64,000 nt of DNA from Bacteroidota bacterium (GCA_023422565.1 JAFAGR010000070.1:60733-124732), one strand, 5' to 3'. Shown: positions 1 to 9,768, numbered from the stretch's first letter. Notes: generated by a model from the letters alone, not told the origin. Numbers and translations are program-made.

Positions 1-266
1 TCTGCTTCCGGGGTTTGCCGCGCCCTGGTTTCCTCCTTTGCAGGAAGGACAGCCACAGGTCTTTCCTCAACTGTTTGAACAGCAGGTTCGGTATTATTTT
101 TTTCAGCAGGTGTTTGAACGACTTTTACGACAGTATCATTAACAAGTGTTGATGCAGGCAGCGTCGCCACATCTGGCTGCCCCTTGTCTGTTACGGTTTC
201 ATTGCAGGACAACATGAAAAGAATGCAAATTGAAAAACCGAAGGAATTGAATTTCGGAAACGTCAT
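1..266 (-). CDS. Putative lipoprotein, C-terminus beyond the window
   Basis: The reading frame starts at the ATG at 266 and runs off the left edge, giving 88 visible residues. It opens with a short signal peptide (FSICILFMLSC) ending in a lipobox-like Cys followed by Asn, so export and lipidation are likely. The rest is low-complexity and rich in Thr, Pro, Glu, Ala and Val, like a flexible linker tethering a domain that lies outside the window. No family can be named from the visible part. It is on the same strand as dxs, which ends 54 nt upstream of its start, so it may be the last gene of that transcript. Confidence 0.55.
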   Translation of the reverse strand, partial: MTFPKFNSFGFSICILFMLSCNETVTDKGQPDVATLPASTLVNDTVVKVVQTPAEKNNTEPAVQTVEERPVAVLPAKEETRARQTPEA

Positions 267-320
267 ACCGTTAGCTTTTTTGGAAAGCAAATATATGATA
301 CTAACGGTGAGGCCTAATTG

Positions 321-2258
321 CTATTTTGGGCTCATTTCATTCACCGTTCTGCTAACGGCCGCCATTGCCCGAACGGCATCGGCTATGTGTTGCGCATCGA
401 GGCCTATCTCTTCGTATAATTGTTTTGGCGTACCGTGCTCAATAAGCGCATCCGGTATTCCCATCAGTTTTACATCGGCTTTATAACCGTGTTCATTCAT
501 AAATTCCAAAACGGCAGATCCGAAGCCTCCAACGATCGTTCCGTCTTCTACGGTGATCACTTTGTTGAATTTTGAAAATACTTCATGCAGCATTTGCTCA
601 TCAAGCGGCTTAGCGAAACGCATGTCATAATGCGCAGGGTTTAAGCCATCAGCTCTCAGGTCTCTTATTGCAGTAGCGGCAAAATTTCCGGGATGTCCGA
701 AAGACAGGATGGCTAAGACTTCTCCATCTTTTAATTTCCTTCCCGTTCCTATTTTAATTTCAGCGAATGGCGTTCTCCATTCAGGCATCACGCCCTCTCC
801 GCGCGGATAACGTATGGAGAAAGGAAGTTTGGTGCTTTCCAACTGCGCGGTGTACATCAAGTTACGCAACTCCGATTCATTCATTGGCGCGGCAACAATC
901 ATGTTCGGAATGCAACGCATGTATGCAATGTCGTAACAGCCGTGATGTGTTGGACCGTCCTCACCCACAAGCCCTGCTCTGTCTAAACAAAATATCACCG
1001 GAAGTTTCTGGATCGCTACATCATGCACCACCATATCGTATGCACGCTGCATGAACGAAGAATAGATGTTGCAGAAAACTTTCATACCCTGCGTGGCCAT
1101 GCCTGCACTTAAAGTAACTGCATGCTGTTCGCAGATACCTACGTCGAACGCACGTTCCGGCATTTTGTCCATCATGAATTTTAATGACGAACCGCTCGGC
1201 ATTGCCGGAGTGATGCCGAAAATTTTTTCGTTCTTTTCCGCCAGTTCAATTATTGTATGCCCGAACACATCCTGGTATTTCGGAGGTTGGGGAATATCGA
1301 ATTTCTTTTTATAAATTTCGCCGGTCACTTTATCAAACAAACCCGGGGCATGCCATTTTGTTTGATCTTTTTCAGCGAGTTCATATCCCTTTCCTTTCAC
1401 GGTTTTAATGTGAAGTATTTTGGGGCCCTGTATATCTTTCAGATCATTGAGAATATCAACAAGCTTGGTTACGTTGTGGCCATCTACCGGACCGAAATAA
1501 CGAAGTTTCAACGCTTCAAAAAGATTGCTGCTTTTGCTCACCATACCTTTCAGCGCGGCTTCCAGCTTTCCGGCAATATCGCGCGTGAAATGTTTACCCA
1601 CCGGAAGTTTCCCCAGCGCCTTCCAGATATTGTCACGAAAATCGTTGAAGGTGTGCGAGGTGGTTATATCGGTTAAATATTCTTTCAAGGCACCCACATT
1701 CGGATCGATGCTCATGCAATTATCATTAAGAATGATAAGCACATTGCTCTTTTCAATTCCTGCATGATTCATGGCTTCAAAAGCAATACCTGCGGTGAGC
1801 GCTCCATCGCCTATCACTGCTATGTGCTGGCGATCGGTTTCACCTTTATAGTGAGAAGCCATAGCCATACCTAATGCGGCAGAAATGGATGTAGAAGAAT
1901 GTCCAACGCCGAAAGTATCATATTCACTCTCGCTTCGTTTTGGAAAACCACTGAGCCCTTTATATTTCCGGTTGGTGATGAAAGCATCACGGCGTCCGGT
2001 TAAAATTTTATGTCCGTATGCCTGGTGGCCCACATCCCATACGAGTTGGTCGTACGGCGTGTTAAATACGTAATGAAGCGCCACACTTAATTCAACAACA
2101 CCCAGGCTGGCGCCAAAATGCCCGCCATGCACGCTCACCACATCCACTATATATTGCCTGAGTTCATCGCTCACCTGTAGCAATTGTTCTTTGCTCAGTT
2201 TTTTAAGATCAGCGGGAGAGTCGATCTTTCCTAAAAGCGGGCCGGGATTAATTTCCAT
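321..2258 (-). CDS. dxs: 1-deoxy-D-xylulose-5-phosphate synthase
   Basis: This 645-residue protein condenses pyruvate and glyceraldehyde 3-phosphate, using thiamine diphosphate, in the first step of the MEP isoprenoid pathway. Visible signatures are the N-terminal WDVGHQAYGHKILTGR segment, the ThDP/Mg motif GDGALTAG followed by NDN, the pyrimidine-domain segment with GICEQHAV, and a C-terminal transketolase domain with VEDG. Length is normal for the family (about 620-650). The first ATG gives the standard N-terminus. ispG of the same pathway lies at 21787-23772, so this organism makes isoprenoids by MEP. The gap to the upstream peptidase gene is about 85 nt. Confidence 0.97.
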   Translation of the reverse strand: MEINPGPLLGKIDSPADLKKLSKEQLLQVSDELRQYIVDVVSVHGGHFGASLGVVELSVALHYVFNTPYDQLVWDVGHQAYGHKILTGRRDAFITNRKYKGLSGFPKRSESEYDTFGVGHSSTSISAALGMAMASHYKGETDRQHIAVIGDGALTAGIAFEAMNHAGIEKSNVLIILNDNCMSIDPNVGALKEYLTDITTSHTFNDFRDNIWKALGKLPVGKHFTRDIAGKLEAALKGMVSKSSNLFEALKLRYFGPVDGHNVTKLVDILNDLKDIQGPKILHIKTVKGKGYELAEKDQTKWHAPGLFDKVTGEIYKKKFDIPQPPKYQDVFGHTIIELAEKNEKIFGITPAMPSGSSLKFMMDKMPERAFDVGICEQHAVTLSAGMATQGMKVFCNIYSSFMQRAYDMVVHDVAIQKLPVIFCLDRAGLVGEDGPTHHGCYDIAYMRCIPNMIVAAPMNESELRNLMYTAQLESTKLPFSIRYPRGEGVMPEWRTPFAEIKIGTGRKLKDGEVLAILSFGHPGNFAATAIRDLRADGLNPAHYDMRFAKPLDEQMLHEVFSKFNKVITVEDGTIVGGFGSAVLEFMNEHGYKADVKLMGIPDALIEHGTPKQLYEEIGLDAQHIADAVRAMAAVSRTVNEMSPK

Positions 2259-2343
2259 TTGTTGTTGATGCTTTATCAGCTATAAAAATATATATTAAAT
2301 CGCGCAAAAGCCCTGTTTGCCTTGCCGGTTCTCACTTTTACCG

Positions 2344-3027
2344 CTAAAAACGGAAGAAATAGGCCGGATCCGGACTGTTCCTTAAAAACGCCGGAGCTTG
2401 CGACATCGTGCACACTCCCGGATAATCTCCATTATAATGTTGAATATCAAGAATCACCTGGAAATGAAGGTGTGGGATCCACTGGCCATTGTCTTCAGGG
2501 CTACCGATCGCTGCAAATTCAGTGCCGCCGGCAAGTTCCGCGCCTTCCGATAACACATTCAGGCATTGGCGGGAAAGATGGCCATAAAGCGTATGAAAAC
2601 TAAATCCCGAAATTTCGTGCTTCAAAATTATTGTGGCTCCATAATCTCCTTTCAGTCCGTTGTATCTGAAACTATGAACCTTACAATCATAAGGTACGTA
2701 CAATTGAGTGCCTGCAGCAGCCCACACGTCGAGGCCAAGATGAAAGTTTCTTGGTTCGCTTCTGTCGTTAAAATGCTTGAAGCGATTGTAAAGTTTCCTT
2801 TGTTCCTTGTAACCTCCGTAAAAGAAAGGCACCTTTTCTTTCGTTCTTAAGTCGTCAAAAAAACGCGCGCCCAGTTCCGGATCTTCCCATATCTCGGGCG
2901 TGCCAAATGAAGCGGAGGATGAAAGATCAATCGGTTTCGGACTTCCTTCAGCCTTATCGAACCGCACAACCGGATGAAGCCCGCCGGCCAACGATTCCAT
3001 CACCTCCTCATAAGTTCTATCATTCAT
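2344..3027 (-). CDS. M23/LytM-type metallopeptidase-like protein
   Basis: A 227-residue protein with a C-terminal LytM/M23 fold. The zinc-site signatures are visible: HLGLD, the HTLYGHL segment, and HLHFQ near residue 190. Family members cut peptide bridges of peptidoglycan. Unlike most secreted M23 enzymes it has no signal peptide; the N-terminus is charged and soluble, so it may be cytoplasmic or act on another substrate. It sits 18 nt downstream of leuS on the same strand and is probably co-transcribed. Family assignment is solid; the substrate is unknown. Confidence 0.8.
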   Translation of the reverse strand: MNDRTYEEVMESLAGGLHPVVRFDKAEGSPKPIDLSSSASFGTPEIWEDPELGARFFDDLRTKEKVPFFYGGYKEQRKLYNRFKHFNDRSEPRNFHLGLDVWAAAGTQLYVPYDCKVHSFRYNGLKGDYGATIILKHEISGFSFHTLYGHLSRQCLNVLSEGAELAGGTEFAAIGSPEDNGQWIPHLHFQVILDIQHYNGDYPGVCTMSQAPAFLRNSPDPAYFFRF

Positions 3028-3045
3028 TGCTTTCGCATTTATTAT

Positions 3046-6000
3046 TTATACCACCACATTTATCATCTTCCCGGCAATATAAATTATCTTCTTCGGCGCT
3101 TTTCCTTCCAGCCATTTTTGCACCACATCGTTCTGCAGTACGATCTCCTCCACTTCCCTTGAATCTGCCTGAAGTGATATCGATATGTTGGTACGCAACT
3201 TTCCATTAACCGAAACCGGATAATCTTTTACAGATTCTACAAGTAAGGATTCATTCAGTTCAGGATAGTTACTCAGTAAAATGCTGGAACTGTTCCCGCA
3301 ACTTTGCCAAAGTTCTTCGGTGATATGAGGCGCGTATGGCGCGAGTAATATCAACAGCGATTCAAGAATTTCCTTCTTGTTGCATTTAAGATCTGTAAGC
3401 TCATTAACGCAAACCATAAAAGCGCTGACGGCAGTGTTGAAGGAAAAGTTCGCCGTATCATGTTCGATCTTTTTGATCGCCCTGTGCAACACTTTTAATT
3501 CCTCCGGCGATGCCTTTTCGTTCGAAACCTGCAGGCCGGATTCATTATAAAATAAACGCCATAGTTTTTTCAGGAAACGATGAACGCCTTCGATGCCCTT
3601 TGTATCCCAGGGCTTGCTGGCTTCCACCGGGCCAAGAAACATTTCATACATTCTGAAAGTATCCGCTCCGTAACGTTCGCAAAGTTCATCGGGGTTTACG
3701 GTGTTGTATTTACTCTTAGACATCTTTTCAACCTCAACTCCACAGATGTATTTCCCGTCTTCAAGAATGAATTCGGCATCACGGTATTCCGCGCGCCAGC
3801 CGCGAAATCTCACAAGATCCAATTCCACACCATCCACAAGAGATACATCCACATGCAATACATCAACGTCTTCCAGGTCAAGCTTGTCAACAAAGCCCCG
3901 GCTGATAAAGAAAGAATCTTTTTCGGATACGGGTGACTGGTAGTCGCTTCCTTCTTCAATCAATTGTTGCAGCCAGTTTCTAAAAGTGTCTTTGCCTAAA
4001 CGGATCTTTTCGAACACTTCTATCTCAGAAATAAATATCGCCTTTGTATCGTCATCTTCCTGTTCACGCGCGTCCTGGAAACCTTGCGCGCGTTTGCGAA
4101 GGATCTTATTTGTCGTAATATCGATAGCTAGCTTCTTTTCGGGTATGTAATAATCAAAAATATTATTGTTGATAGATACCTCGCGCTCAACGCTGATCTC
4201 TTTCATTTCAGCGATAAACCGGGCTACCACTTTTTCAGCCGTATTAAGATTCAGGCGATACACAAAGCGGCTGCTTCCCTGTATCATTCCCTGGTTCACG
4301 AGCTTTTTGTAAGGCTCGTCGAAGCCAATTAGGCCAAGGTCATACAATACCTTCGTCCACATGCGACTGTACAATAAATGGCCGACGGCATGTTCGGTTC
4401 CGCCTATATACACATCCACCTGTCCCCAATAATCACTCGCGCTCCTGCTGCAAAATTCATTTTCATTTTTAGGGTCCATGTATCGCAGAAAATACCATGA
4501 AGAACCGGCATAACCCGGCATGGTTGACGTCTCTCTTCTCGAGCCATCCGGCAACTGCGTCCATTCGTAAACGTTAGCCAACGGACCTTCGCCCCCTGGG
4601 CCGGCGCCATATTTTTCTACATGCGGCAATTCAAGCGGAAGATCTTTTTCATCAACAGGCGTTGCAATTCCATCTTTCCATGTTATCGGGAAAGGCTCGC
4701 CCCAATAGCGCTGCCGGCTGAAGCCTGCATCACGCATTTTATAATTTACTTTTCTTTTCCCTAAGCCCAATTCGGTGATCTTAGATAAAGCAACTTCGAA
4801 GGCTTCCTTCATTTTCAGCCCGTCTAAAAAACCTGAATGCTGCAACACTGCATCATAGGTAGGGTTGGCCTCTTCGCCGGAAAAAGACTCGCCGATAATA
4901 TTTGTAATTTCTATGTTGAAGTGGCGTGCAAACAGGAAGTCGCGCTGATCTCCGCTGGGCACGGCCATGATAGCGCCGGTACCATAACCCGCCAGAACAT
5001 ATTCCGCAATGTAAACCGGCACCTGCCGGCTGTTGAAAGGATTTATGGCATAAGCACCCGTGAAGCAACCTGTAACCTGCTTTACCTCCGTCATTCTCTC
5101 CCTGTCGCTGCGGCTCCTGGTGTATTCAATATATTCGTCTACGGCTGACCGTTGGTCATCGGTAGTTATTTCACGTACCAGATCATGCTCCGGGGCCAAC
5201 ACTAAAAAGTCGACACCGAATATTGTTTCCGGCCTTGTAGTGTAAACCTTGATATTTTCGCCTGCGCCTAATACGCTAAATTCAAGTTCCGCACCCTCGC
5301 TCCTTCCGATCCAGTTTCGCTGCATTTCCTTCATAGACTCAGAGAAGTCGAGCCCCTCAAGCCCTTTTAATAAACGCTCAGCATATGCAGTGATCCGCAG
5401 AAACCATTGGCGCATTTTCTTCTTCACCACGGGAAAGCCCCCGCGTTCGCTGACTCCATTCACCACCTCATCATTGGCAAGCACCGTTCCCAGGGCCTCG
5501 CACCAGTTCACTTCACCATACGAGGAGTATGCAAGCCTTCGCTTCATCAAAATATCTTCCTGTTCCTTCTCTGAGAAACCATTCCACTGCTCGGCGGTAA
5601 AGTGTGTGCCGGGAACAAAATTTCCATCTTTCGGCAAAGCGCCCTTCGTAGCATATTTTTCTTTCAGAAGGGAAATGGGAAGCGCCTTTTGCTGCGTATT
5701 ACAGAAATAGCTGTTGTATAATTTAAGGAACAACCATTGCGTCCACTTATAATAACCGGGATCACTGGTTCTCACTTCGCGCTCCCAATCGTAACAAAAG
5801 CCAATTTTGTTCAATTGATTTTTAAAGGTGACAATATTCCGCGCGGTTGTATCTGCCGGATGTTGGCCGGTTTCCAATGCGTACTGCTCTGCGGGCAGCC
5901 CAAAACTGTCGAAGCCCATAGGATGCAGTACATTAAAGCCTTTCAGCTTCTTGTACCGGCTAAAAATGTCACTCGCGATGTAGCCTAACGGATGGCCCAC

Positions 6001-6144
6001 ATGCAATCCCGCACCGCTCGGGTAAGGGAACATATCCAGCACATAGAACGGAGGCTTTGTTGATTCATTGCTTACGCGATAAATATTTTCATCACGCCAC
6101 CTCTTTTGCCATTTTGATTCTATTTCGCTGAAATTATATTCCAT
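3046..6144 (-). CDS. leuS: Leucine--tRNA ligase with an inserted domain
   Basis: A class I aminoacyl-tRNA synthetase that charges tRNA-Leu. The HIGH signature is HVGH (residues 48-51) and the KMSKS loop is at 807-811; the editing domain and C-terminal anticodon-binding region follow the family order. I chose the ATG at 6144, where homology begins (MEYNFSEIESKW); an in-frame ATG at 6351 would add 69 unrelated residues. The protein is 1032 residues, longer than the roughly 920-950 usual in the phylum. The excess is about 124 residues (633-756) inside the leucine-specific domain just before KMSKS. Reading resumes normally afterwards, so this is an in-frame insertion and not a frameshift. Confidence 0.95.
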   Translation of the reverse strand: MEYNFSEIESKWQKRWRDENIYRVSNESTKPPFYVLDMFPYPSGAGLHVGHPLGYIASDIFSRYKKLKGFNVLHPMGFDSFGLPAEQYALETGQHPADTTARNIVTFKNQLNKIGFCYDWEREVRTSDPGYYKWTQWLFLKLYNSYFCNTQQKALPISLLKEKYATKGALPKDGNFVPGTHFTAEQWNGFSEKEQEDILMKRRLAYSSYGEVNWCEALGTVLANDEVVNGVSERGGFPVVKKKMRQWFLRITAYAERLLKGLEGLDFSESMKEMQRNWIGRSEGAELEFSVLGAGENIKVYTTRPETIFGVDFLVLAPEHDLVREITTDDQRSAVDEYIEYTRSRSDRERMTEVKQVTGCFTGAYAINPFNSRQVPVYIAEYVLAGYGTGAIMAVPSGDQRDFLFARHFNIEITNIIGESFSGEEANPTYDAVLQHSGFLDGLKMKEAFEVALSKITELGLGKRKVNYKMRDAGFSRQRYWGEPFPITWKDGIATPVDEKDLPLELPHVEKYGAGPGGEGPLANVYEWTQLPDGSRRETSTMPGYAGSSWYFLRYMDPKNENEFCSRSASDYWGQVDVYIGGTEHAVGHLLYSRMWTKVLYDLGLIGFDEPYKKLVNQGMIQGSSRFVYRLNLNTAEKVVARFIAEMKEISVEREVSINNNIFDYYIPEKKLAIDITTNKILRKRAQGFQDAREQEDDDTKAIFISEIEVFEKIRLGKDTFRNWLQQLIEEGSDYQSPVSEKDSFFISRGFVDKLDLEDVDVLHVDVSLVDGVELDLVRFRGWRAEYRDAEFILEDGKYICGVEVEKMSKSKYNTVNPDELCERYGADTFRMYEMFLGPVEASKPWDTKGIEGVHRFLKKLWRLFYNESGLQVSNEKASPEELKVLHRAIKKIEHDTANFSFNTAVSAFMVCVNELTDLKCNKKEILESLLILLAPYAPHITEELWQSCGNSSSILLSNYPELNESLLVESVKDYPVSVNGKLRTNISISLQADSREVEEIVLQNDVVQKWLEGKAPKKIIYIAGKMINVVV
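3875..4250 (-). other. Insert of about 124 residues in the LeuRS leucine-specific domain
   Basis: This encodes residues about 633-756 of LeuRS. It separates FVYRLN from the normal continuation LHVDVSLVDG. The insert has an alternating beta/alpha look: REVSINNNIFDYYIPEKK, then LAIDI, a basic helix with RKRAQGF, and FISEIEVFE. The pattern of a strand ending in IP followed by a strand with an acidic residue resembles small PD-(D/E)XK or DUF559-like nuclease folds, but the usual acidic-Gly-His pattern is not conserved. The nuclease resemblance is inference from pattern only. Confidence 0.65.
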
Positions 6145-6309
6145 ATCAATACCCTTGTAGCTTCTCCGTTCGGAAAATTTTAATGCATTTGTTATTGTGA
6201 ACGAAAAGTTATTTTGCTGTACAGCCTGTGAAACCTGAAGGGTAAATTTATAATTTGTCCAACGGGTTTTGGTAGTGAGCAAAAGTAAAGCAAACCACTT
6301 AAAAACCTT

Positions 6310-6317
6310 TATTTTTG
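6310..6317 (+). promoter_or_regulatory. Candidate -7 element for ftsX
   Basis: TATTTTTG matches the Bacteroidota -7 consensus TAnnTTTG, 38 nt before the ftsX ATG, in the divergent gap between leuS and ftsX. No clear -33 TTTG is seen at the expected distance. Confidence 0.35.
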
Positions 6318-6355
6318 TCCGCATCGCAACATAAACGCAACCTGCATACAATCTT

Positions 6356-7234
6356 ATGGCACAATTCGGAAAGGCATCGGCGAAAAGAGGAAAACCAACA
6401 TATGCTTATGCAATCATCGGCGTTTCTCTCGTATTGTTTTTATTCGGTATAGTTGGATGGTTCTTTTTAAATCTTCGCAAAACAGGAGATTATCTGAAAG
6501 AAAGCATACAGGTGCATGCTTATTTATCTCCCACCGCCACAAAGAAACAGGTTGACAGCCTGGTGAACCACATTTCAGCCCTGCCATATGCAAACCGTAT
6601 TGAGCATATTACTAAGGAAATGGCGCTTGAAAGGTACAGTGCGGAAAATGATACCACATGGAAGACCATCATTGAGGCCAACCCGCTTCCTGAAAGTGTG
6701 GACTTTTATATTAAGGCTGATTATGTGCAGGCTGACAGTTTGAACAACCTGTCGGCAAACCTTCATGGCAATTTCCCCGGCGTAATTACAGAATTCCAGT
6801 TTCCCTCGGCCACCGTTACCAAGGTGAGTAAGTATGTGAAGATCGGTGGTATCATCTTTTTAATAGCCACGGCCATTCTTACCATACTTGTTGTTTTCTC
6901 CATTGACAACACCATAAGGTTGGCAATGTACAGCAACCGCTTCCTGATAAAAACGATGCAGATGGTTGGCGCCACCCGCGGGTTCATTGCGCGGCCAATA
7001 AATCAGCGTGCGGTGATAAACGGAATGATCTCCGGCATCATTGCCACCGTAGCCCTGTGGTTCAGTGTTTTCGTAATTGAAACGATGATCCCTGATTTTA
7101 AGGTGCTTCATGATAATATGGGCATGATTGTATTAAGCCTTATTATTATTACGCTGGGCATAATTATTTCGCTGGCAAGCACCCACCGCTCCGTAATCAA
7201 GTACCTGCGAATGAAACTTGACGATCTTTATTAA
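6356..7234 (+). CDS. ftsX: Cell division protein FtsX (ABC permease)
   Basis: A 292-residue inner-membrane protein with the FtsX layout: cytoplasmic N-terminus, TM1 near residues 22-42, a periplasmic loop to about 165, then three TM helices near 170-190, 225-245 and 255-275. FtsX with the ATPase FtsE links division-ring constriction to peptidoglycan hydrolases. FtsE is not next to it, which is common in this phylum. DUF3098 and uppP follow on the same strand, an envelope-related cluster. The ATG at 6356 lies downstream of a good -7 element. Confidence 0.93.
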   Translation: MAQFGKASAKRGKPTYAYAIIGVSLVLFLFGIVGWFFLNLRKTGDYLKESIQVHAYLSPTATKKQVDSLVNHISALPYANRIEHITKEMALERYSAENDTTWKTIIEANPLPESVDFYIKADYVQADSLNNLSANLHGNFPGVITEFQFPSATVTKVSKYVKIGGIIFLIATAILTILVVFSIDNTIRLAMYSNRFLIKTMQMVGATRGFIARPINQRAVINGMISGIIATVALWFSVFVIETMIPDFKVLHDNMGMIVLSLIIITLGIIISLASTHRSVIKYLRMKLDDLY

Positions 7235-7300
7235 TATCGTTTCCCTTTTCATCACAAACCTTCGGGCAAAAATTATATATTGCAGCCCTAATTAAATGCC

Positions 7301-7570
7301 ATGGCGAAAGATAAAAAGACGGTTCCGGTAAAAAATGCGCCTGCCAACAATCTCTTCGGGAAAGAAAATTACATGTGGATGCTTATCGGTGCAGCGGTGC
7401 TTGCCCTCGGATTTATTTTGATGGCCGGAGGCAAAAGCGCCGATCCGAACGTGTTCGATCCGAATGAAATCTACGGAACCAGGCGTATTACAATTGCTCC
7501 AATATTGGTGATCGCCGGCTTTTTGATCGAGATATACGCGATAATGAAAAAGCCAAAGCAAACTGACTAA
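7301..7570 (+). CDS. DUF3098 small membrane protein
   Basis: An 89-residue protein with a soluble, Lys-rich N-terminus and two hydrophobic helices (about 27-43 and 65-80) joined by a short polar loop with DPNEIYG. It matches the DUF3098 family known from Bacteroidota, always small and usually beside ftsX and uppP, as here. Its function is not established. The context suggests a role at the cell envelope or division site, which is inference. Confidence 0.85.
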   Translation: MAKDKKTVPVKNAPANNLFGKENYMWMLIGAAVLALGFILMAGGKSADPNVFDPNEIYGTRRITIAPILVIAGFLIEIYAIMKKPKQTD

Positions 7571-7624
7571 TTCAAATTGTGCGCTGAGAGATCAGCGTTT
7601 TTTATTTCTACCTTATTTTATCCA

Positions 7625-8434
7625 ATGACTGTTTTTGAAGCTATCGTGATCGCAATTGTTGAAGGGATCACAGAATTCATTCCCATTTCTTCAACAGGCC
7701 ATATGATAATTGCAACCAAGTTGCTGAATGTTCCTTCAGACGATTTTACAAAGATGTTCACAGTGGCGATTCAGCTTGGAGCCATACTGGCAGTGGTGGT
7801 TTTGTATTACAAAAATTTCTTTGTGCCGAGAGATGGGTGGAAGAAACAGCTGGAATTTTATATGAAACTCGCGGGCGGTGTTATCCCCGCATTGTTGTTT
7901 GGTTTTTTGTTCTCAGATAAAATTGATGAAATGCTCGAAAGCACTACCACGGTGGCGATCTCGCTTTTGGTGGGAGGCGTATTTCTTCTTTTCATTGACA
8001 AAATGTTTAACCATCCTGTTACGGAAGATGCACGGGATGTAAGCTTTAAACAATCACTCATCATTGGCACCTGGCAATGCCTTGCAATGATACCCGGCGT
8101 AAGCAGAAGCGCGGCTTCTATTATCGGAGGCATGCAGCAAAAGCTTACACGCAGTGCGGCTGCTGAATTTTCTTTCTTTCTTGCCGTACCCACCATGCTG
8201 GCTGCAACCACTTATAAACTGCTGGGGCATTACAAGGACACCGGGGGTTTCACCGGTGAAGAAATAAAATTGCTTACCATTGGTAACGCTGTGGCCTTTG
8301 TGGTGGCGATGATGGCCATTAAGTTTTTCATCAGCTTTCTAAAAAAATACGGCTTCAGGTTTTGGGGTATTTACCGTATCATTGTTGGCATCATATTACT
8401 GGTGATGGTTTACACCGGTAAGATAAATGCGTGA
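7625..8434 (+). CDS. uppP: Undecaprenyl-diphosphatase
   Basis: This 269-residue integral membrane enzyme dephosphorylates undecaprenyl diphosphate to recycle the lipid carrier for cell-wall and polysaccharide synthesis. The BacA/UppP motifs are present: EGITEFIPISSTGH near the N-terminus and PGVSRSAASI near the middle, within about eight TM helices. The start is placed at 7625 (MTVFEAI), where the family begins; an earlier in-frame ATG at 7577 would add 16 unrelated residues. It follows DUF3098 closely and probably shares its transcript. Confidence 0.95.
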   Translation: MTVFEAIVIAIVEGITEFIPISSTGHMIIATKLLNVPSDDFTKMFTVAIQLGAILAVVVLYYKNFFVPRDGWKKQLEFYMKLAGGVIPALLFGFLFSDKIDEMLESTTTVAISLLVGGVFLLFIDKMFNHPVTEDARDVSFKQSLIIGTWQCLAMIPGVSRSAASIIGGMQQKLTRSAAAEFSFFLAVPTMLAATTYKLLGHYKDTGGFTGEEIKLLTIGNAVAFVVAMMAIKFFISFLKKYGFRFWGIYRIIVGIILLVMVYTGKINA

Positions 8435-8461
8435 CGATCTAACATCAATGCATAGACGCTA

Positions 8462-9760
8462 ATGCAAACAGCTTCGCGTAAAGTAATTAATGGTTGGGCG
8501 ATGTACGACTGGGCCAACTCAGTGTACAACCTGGTTATCACCACCACTTTTTTTCCTGTTTACTATACTGAAATGACGAAGGCTGCGCCCTTTAACGGGG
8601 AGGTCACTTTTTTCGGAAGAACCTTTGTAAATACGGCCTTATACAATTATGCTTTGGCAGCCGCATATCTCTGCGTTGCATTTACACTGCCGATACTTTC
8701 CTCCATTGCAGACTATCGCGGCTCAAAGAAAAGGTTCATGCAGGTGTTTTGCTTCACGGGCGCGCTTGCATGCAGCATGCTGTATTTCTTCAGTCCGCAG
8801 AATTTTTCATTAGGAATTATCTGCATGATGATAGCGGCCTATGGCTTTTACGGAAGCCTTGTTTTCTATAATTCTTACCTGCCTGAAATTGCCGCCGAGG
8901 AAGACCGGGACAGGATAAGCGCACGGGGTTTTTCCTTCGGTTATATCGGAAGCGTGATCATGCAGATCGCAGGCTTTCTACTGGTTTTCTTCCACGAAAA
9001 AATCCCTTTTTTTAAAAATGCGGGAGACGCGGTGCGAACAACCTTTTTGCTGGTTGGCATTTGGTGGTTTGGCTTCGCACAGATCGCGTTCAGGCGTTTG
9101 CCTAAAAGTGTTCCTTCTGCAAATAATGGCGTAAGGAAGAATGTATTCACCGGCGGGTTTTTTGAACTTAAAAAAGTTTGGAACCAACTGATGCACCTGC
9201 CTGTGATGAAACGTTTCCTTCTTGCGTTCTTCTTTTACAACATGGGCGTTCAAACGGTTATGCTGGCTGCCACTAATTTTGGCAGTAAGGTGTTGAACCT
9301 GCCTTCTACCAAACTTATCATCACGGTTGTTTTAATTCAACTTGTAGCCATCTTCGGCGCATGGGCAATATCAAGGCTTTCTATGCGCTTCGGAAATTTT
9401 CAGGTGCTTATTGGTGTGATATTTTTCTGGATACTCATCTGCATTGCCGGTTATAACATGCAAACTGAATATCATTTTTACGCGCTTGCAATTGCGGTAG
9501 GCGTGGTGATGGGCGGTATTCAATCACTCAGCCGTTCAACTTATTCAAAGCTGATGCCTGTGACGAAAGACACGGCATCCTTTTTCAGCTTCTACGATAT
9601 CACCGAAAAGATCGCCATTGTTATCGGCCTCTCCTCATTCGGTTATATTGAAGAATTTTCGGGCGATATGCGAAACTCAGTGCTTGCCCTTGTTGTATTT
9701 TTTGCCCTCGGGTTTATCTTCCTTTTCTTTGCACAGCGGAAATACATTTCTCATAAATAA
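8462..9760 (+). CDS. MFS transporter, Atg22/UMF1-like
   Basis: A 432-residue polytopic membrane protein with about 12 TM helices. The N-terminal WAMYDWANSVYNLVI motif is characteristic of the UMF1/Atg22-like branch of the major facilitator superfamily, common in Bacteroidota. The substrate of bacterial members is unknown; the yeast relative exports amino acids from the vacuole. It follows uppP by 27 nt and precedes the metallo-hydrolase by 8 nt, so all are likely in one operon. Confidence 0.87.
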   Translation: MQTASRKVINGWAMYDWANSVYNLVITTTFFPVYYTEMTKAAPFNGEVTFFGRTFVNTALYNYALAAAYLCVAFTLPILSSIADYRGSKKRFMQVFCFTGALACSMLYFFSPQNFSLGIICMMIAAYGFYGSLVFYNSYLPEIAAEEDRDRISARGFSFGYIGSVIMQIAGFLLVFFHEKIPFFKNAGDAVRTTFLLVGIWWFGFAQIAFRRLPKSVPSANNGVRKNVFTGGFFELKKVWNQLMHLPVMKRFLLAFFFYNMGVQTVMLAATNFGSKVLNLPSTKLIITVVLIQLVAIFGAWAISRLSMRFGNFQVLIGVIFFWILICIAGYNMQTEYHFYALAIAVGVVMGGIQSLSRSTYSKLMPVTKDTASFFSFYDITEKIAIVIGLSSFGYIEEFSGDMRNSVLALVVFFALGFIFLFFAQRKYISHK

Positions 9761-9768
9761 ATTCAGCT

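Noticed and set aside
3875..4250. LeuRS insert as an intein
   Set aside because: It is far shorter than usual inteins, has no N-terminal Cys/Ser block or C-terminal HN-Cys/Ser/Thr junction, and sits in a tolerant surface domain, not at the active site.
6145..6351. N-terminal extension of LeuRS from an earlier ATG
   Set aside because: The added 69 residues have no LeuRS homology and the ATG at 6144 is at the family start.
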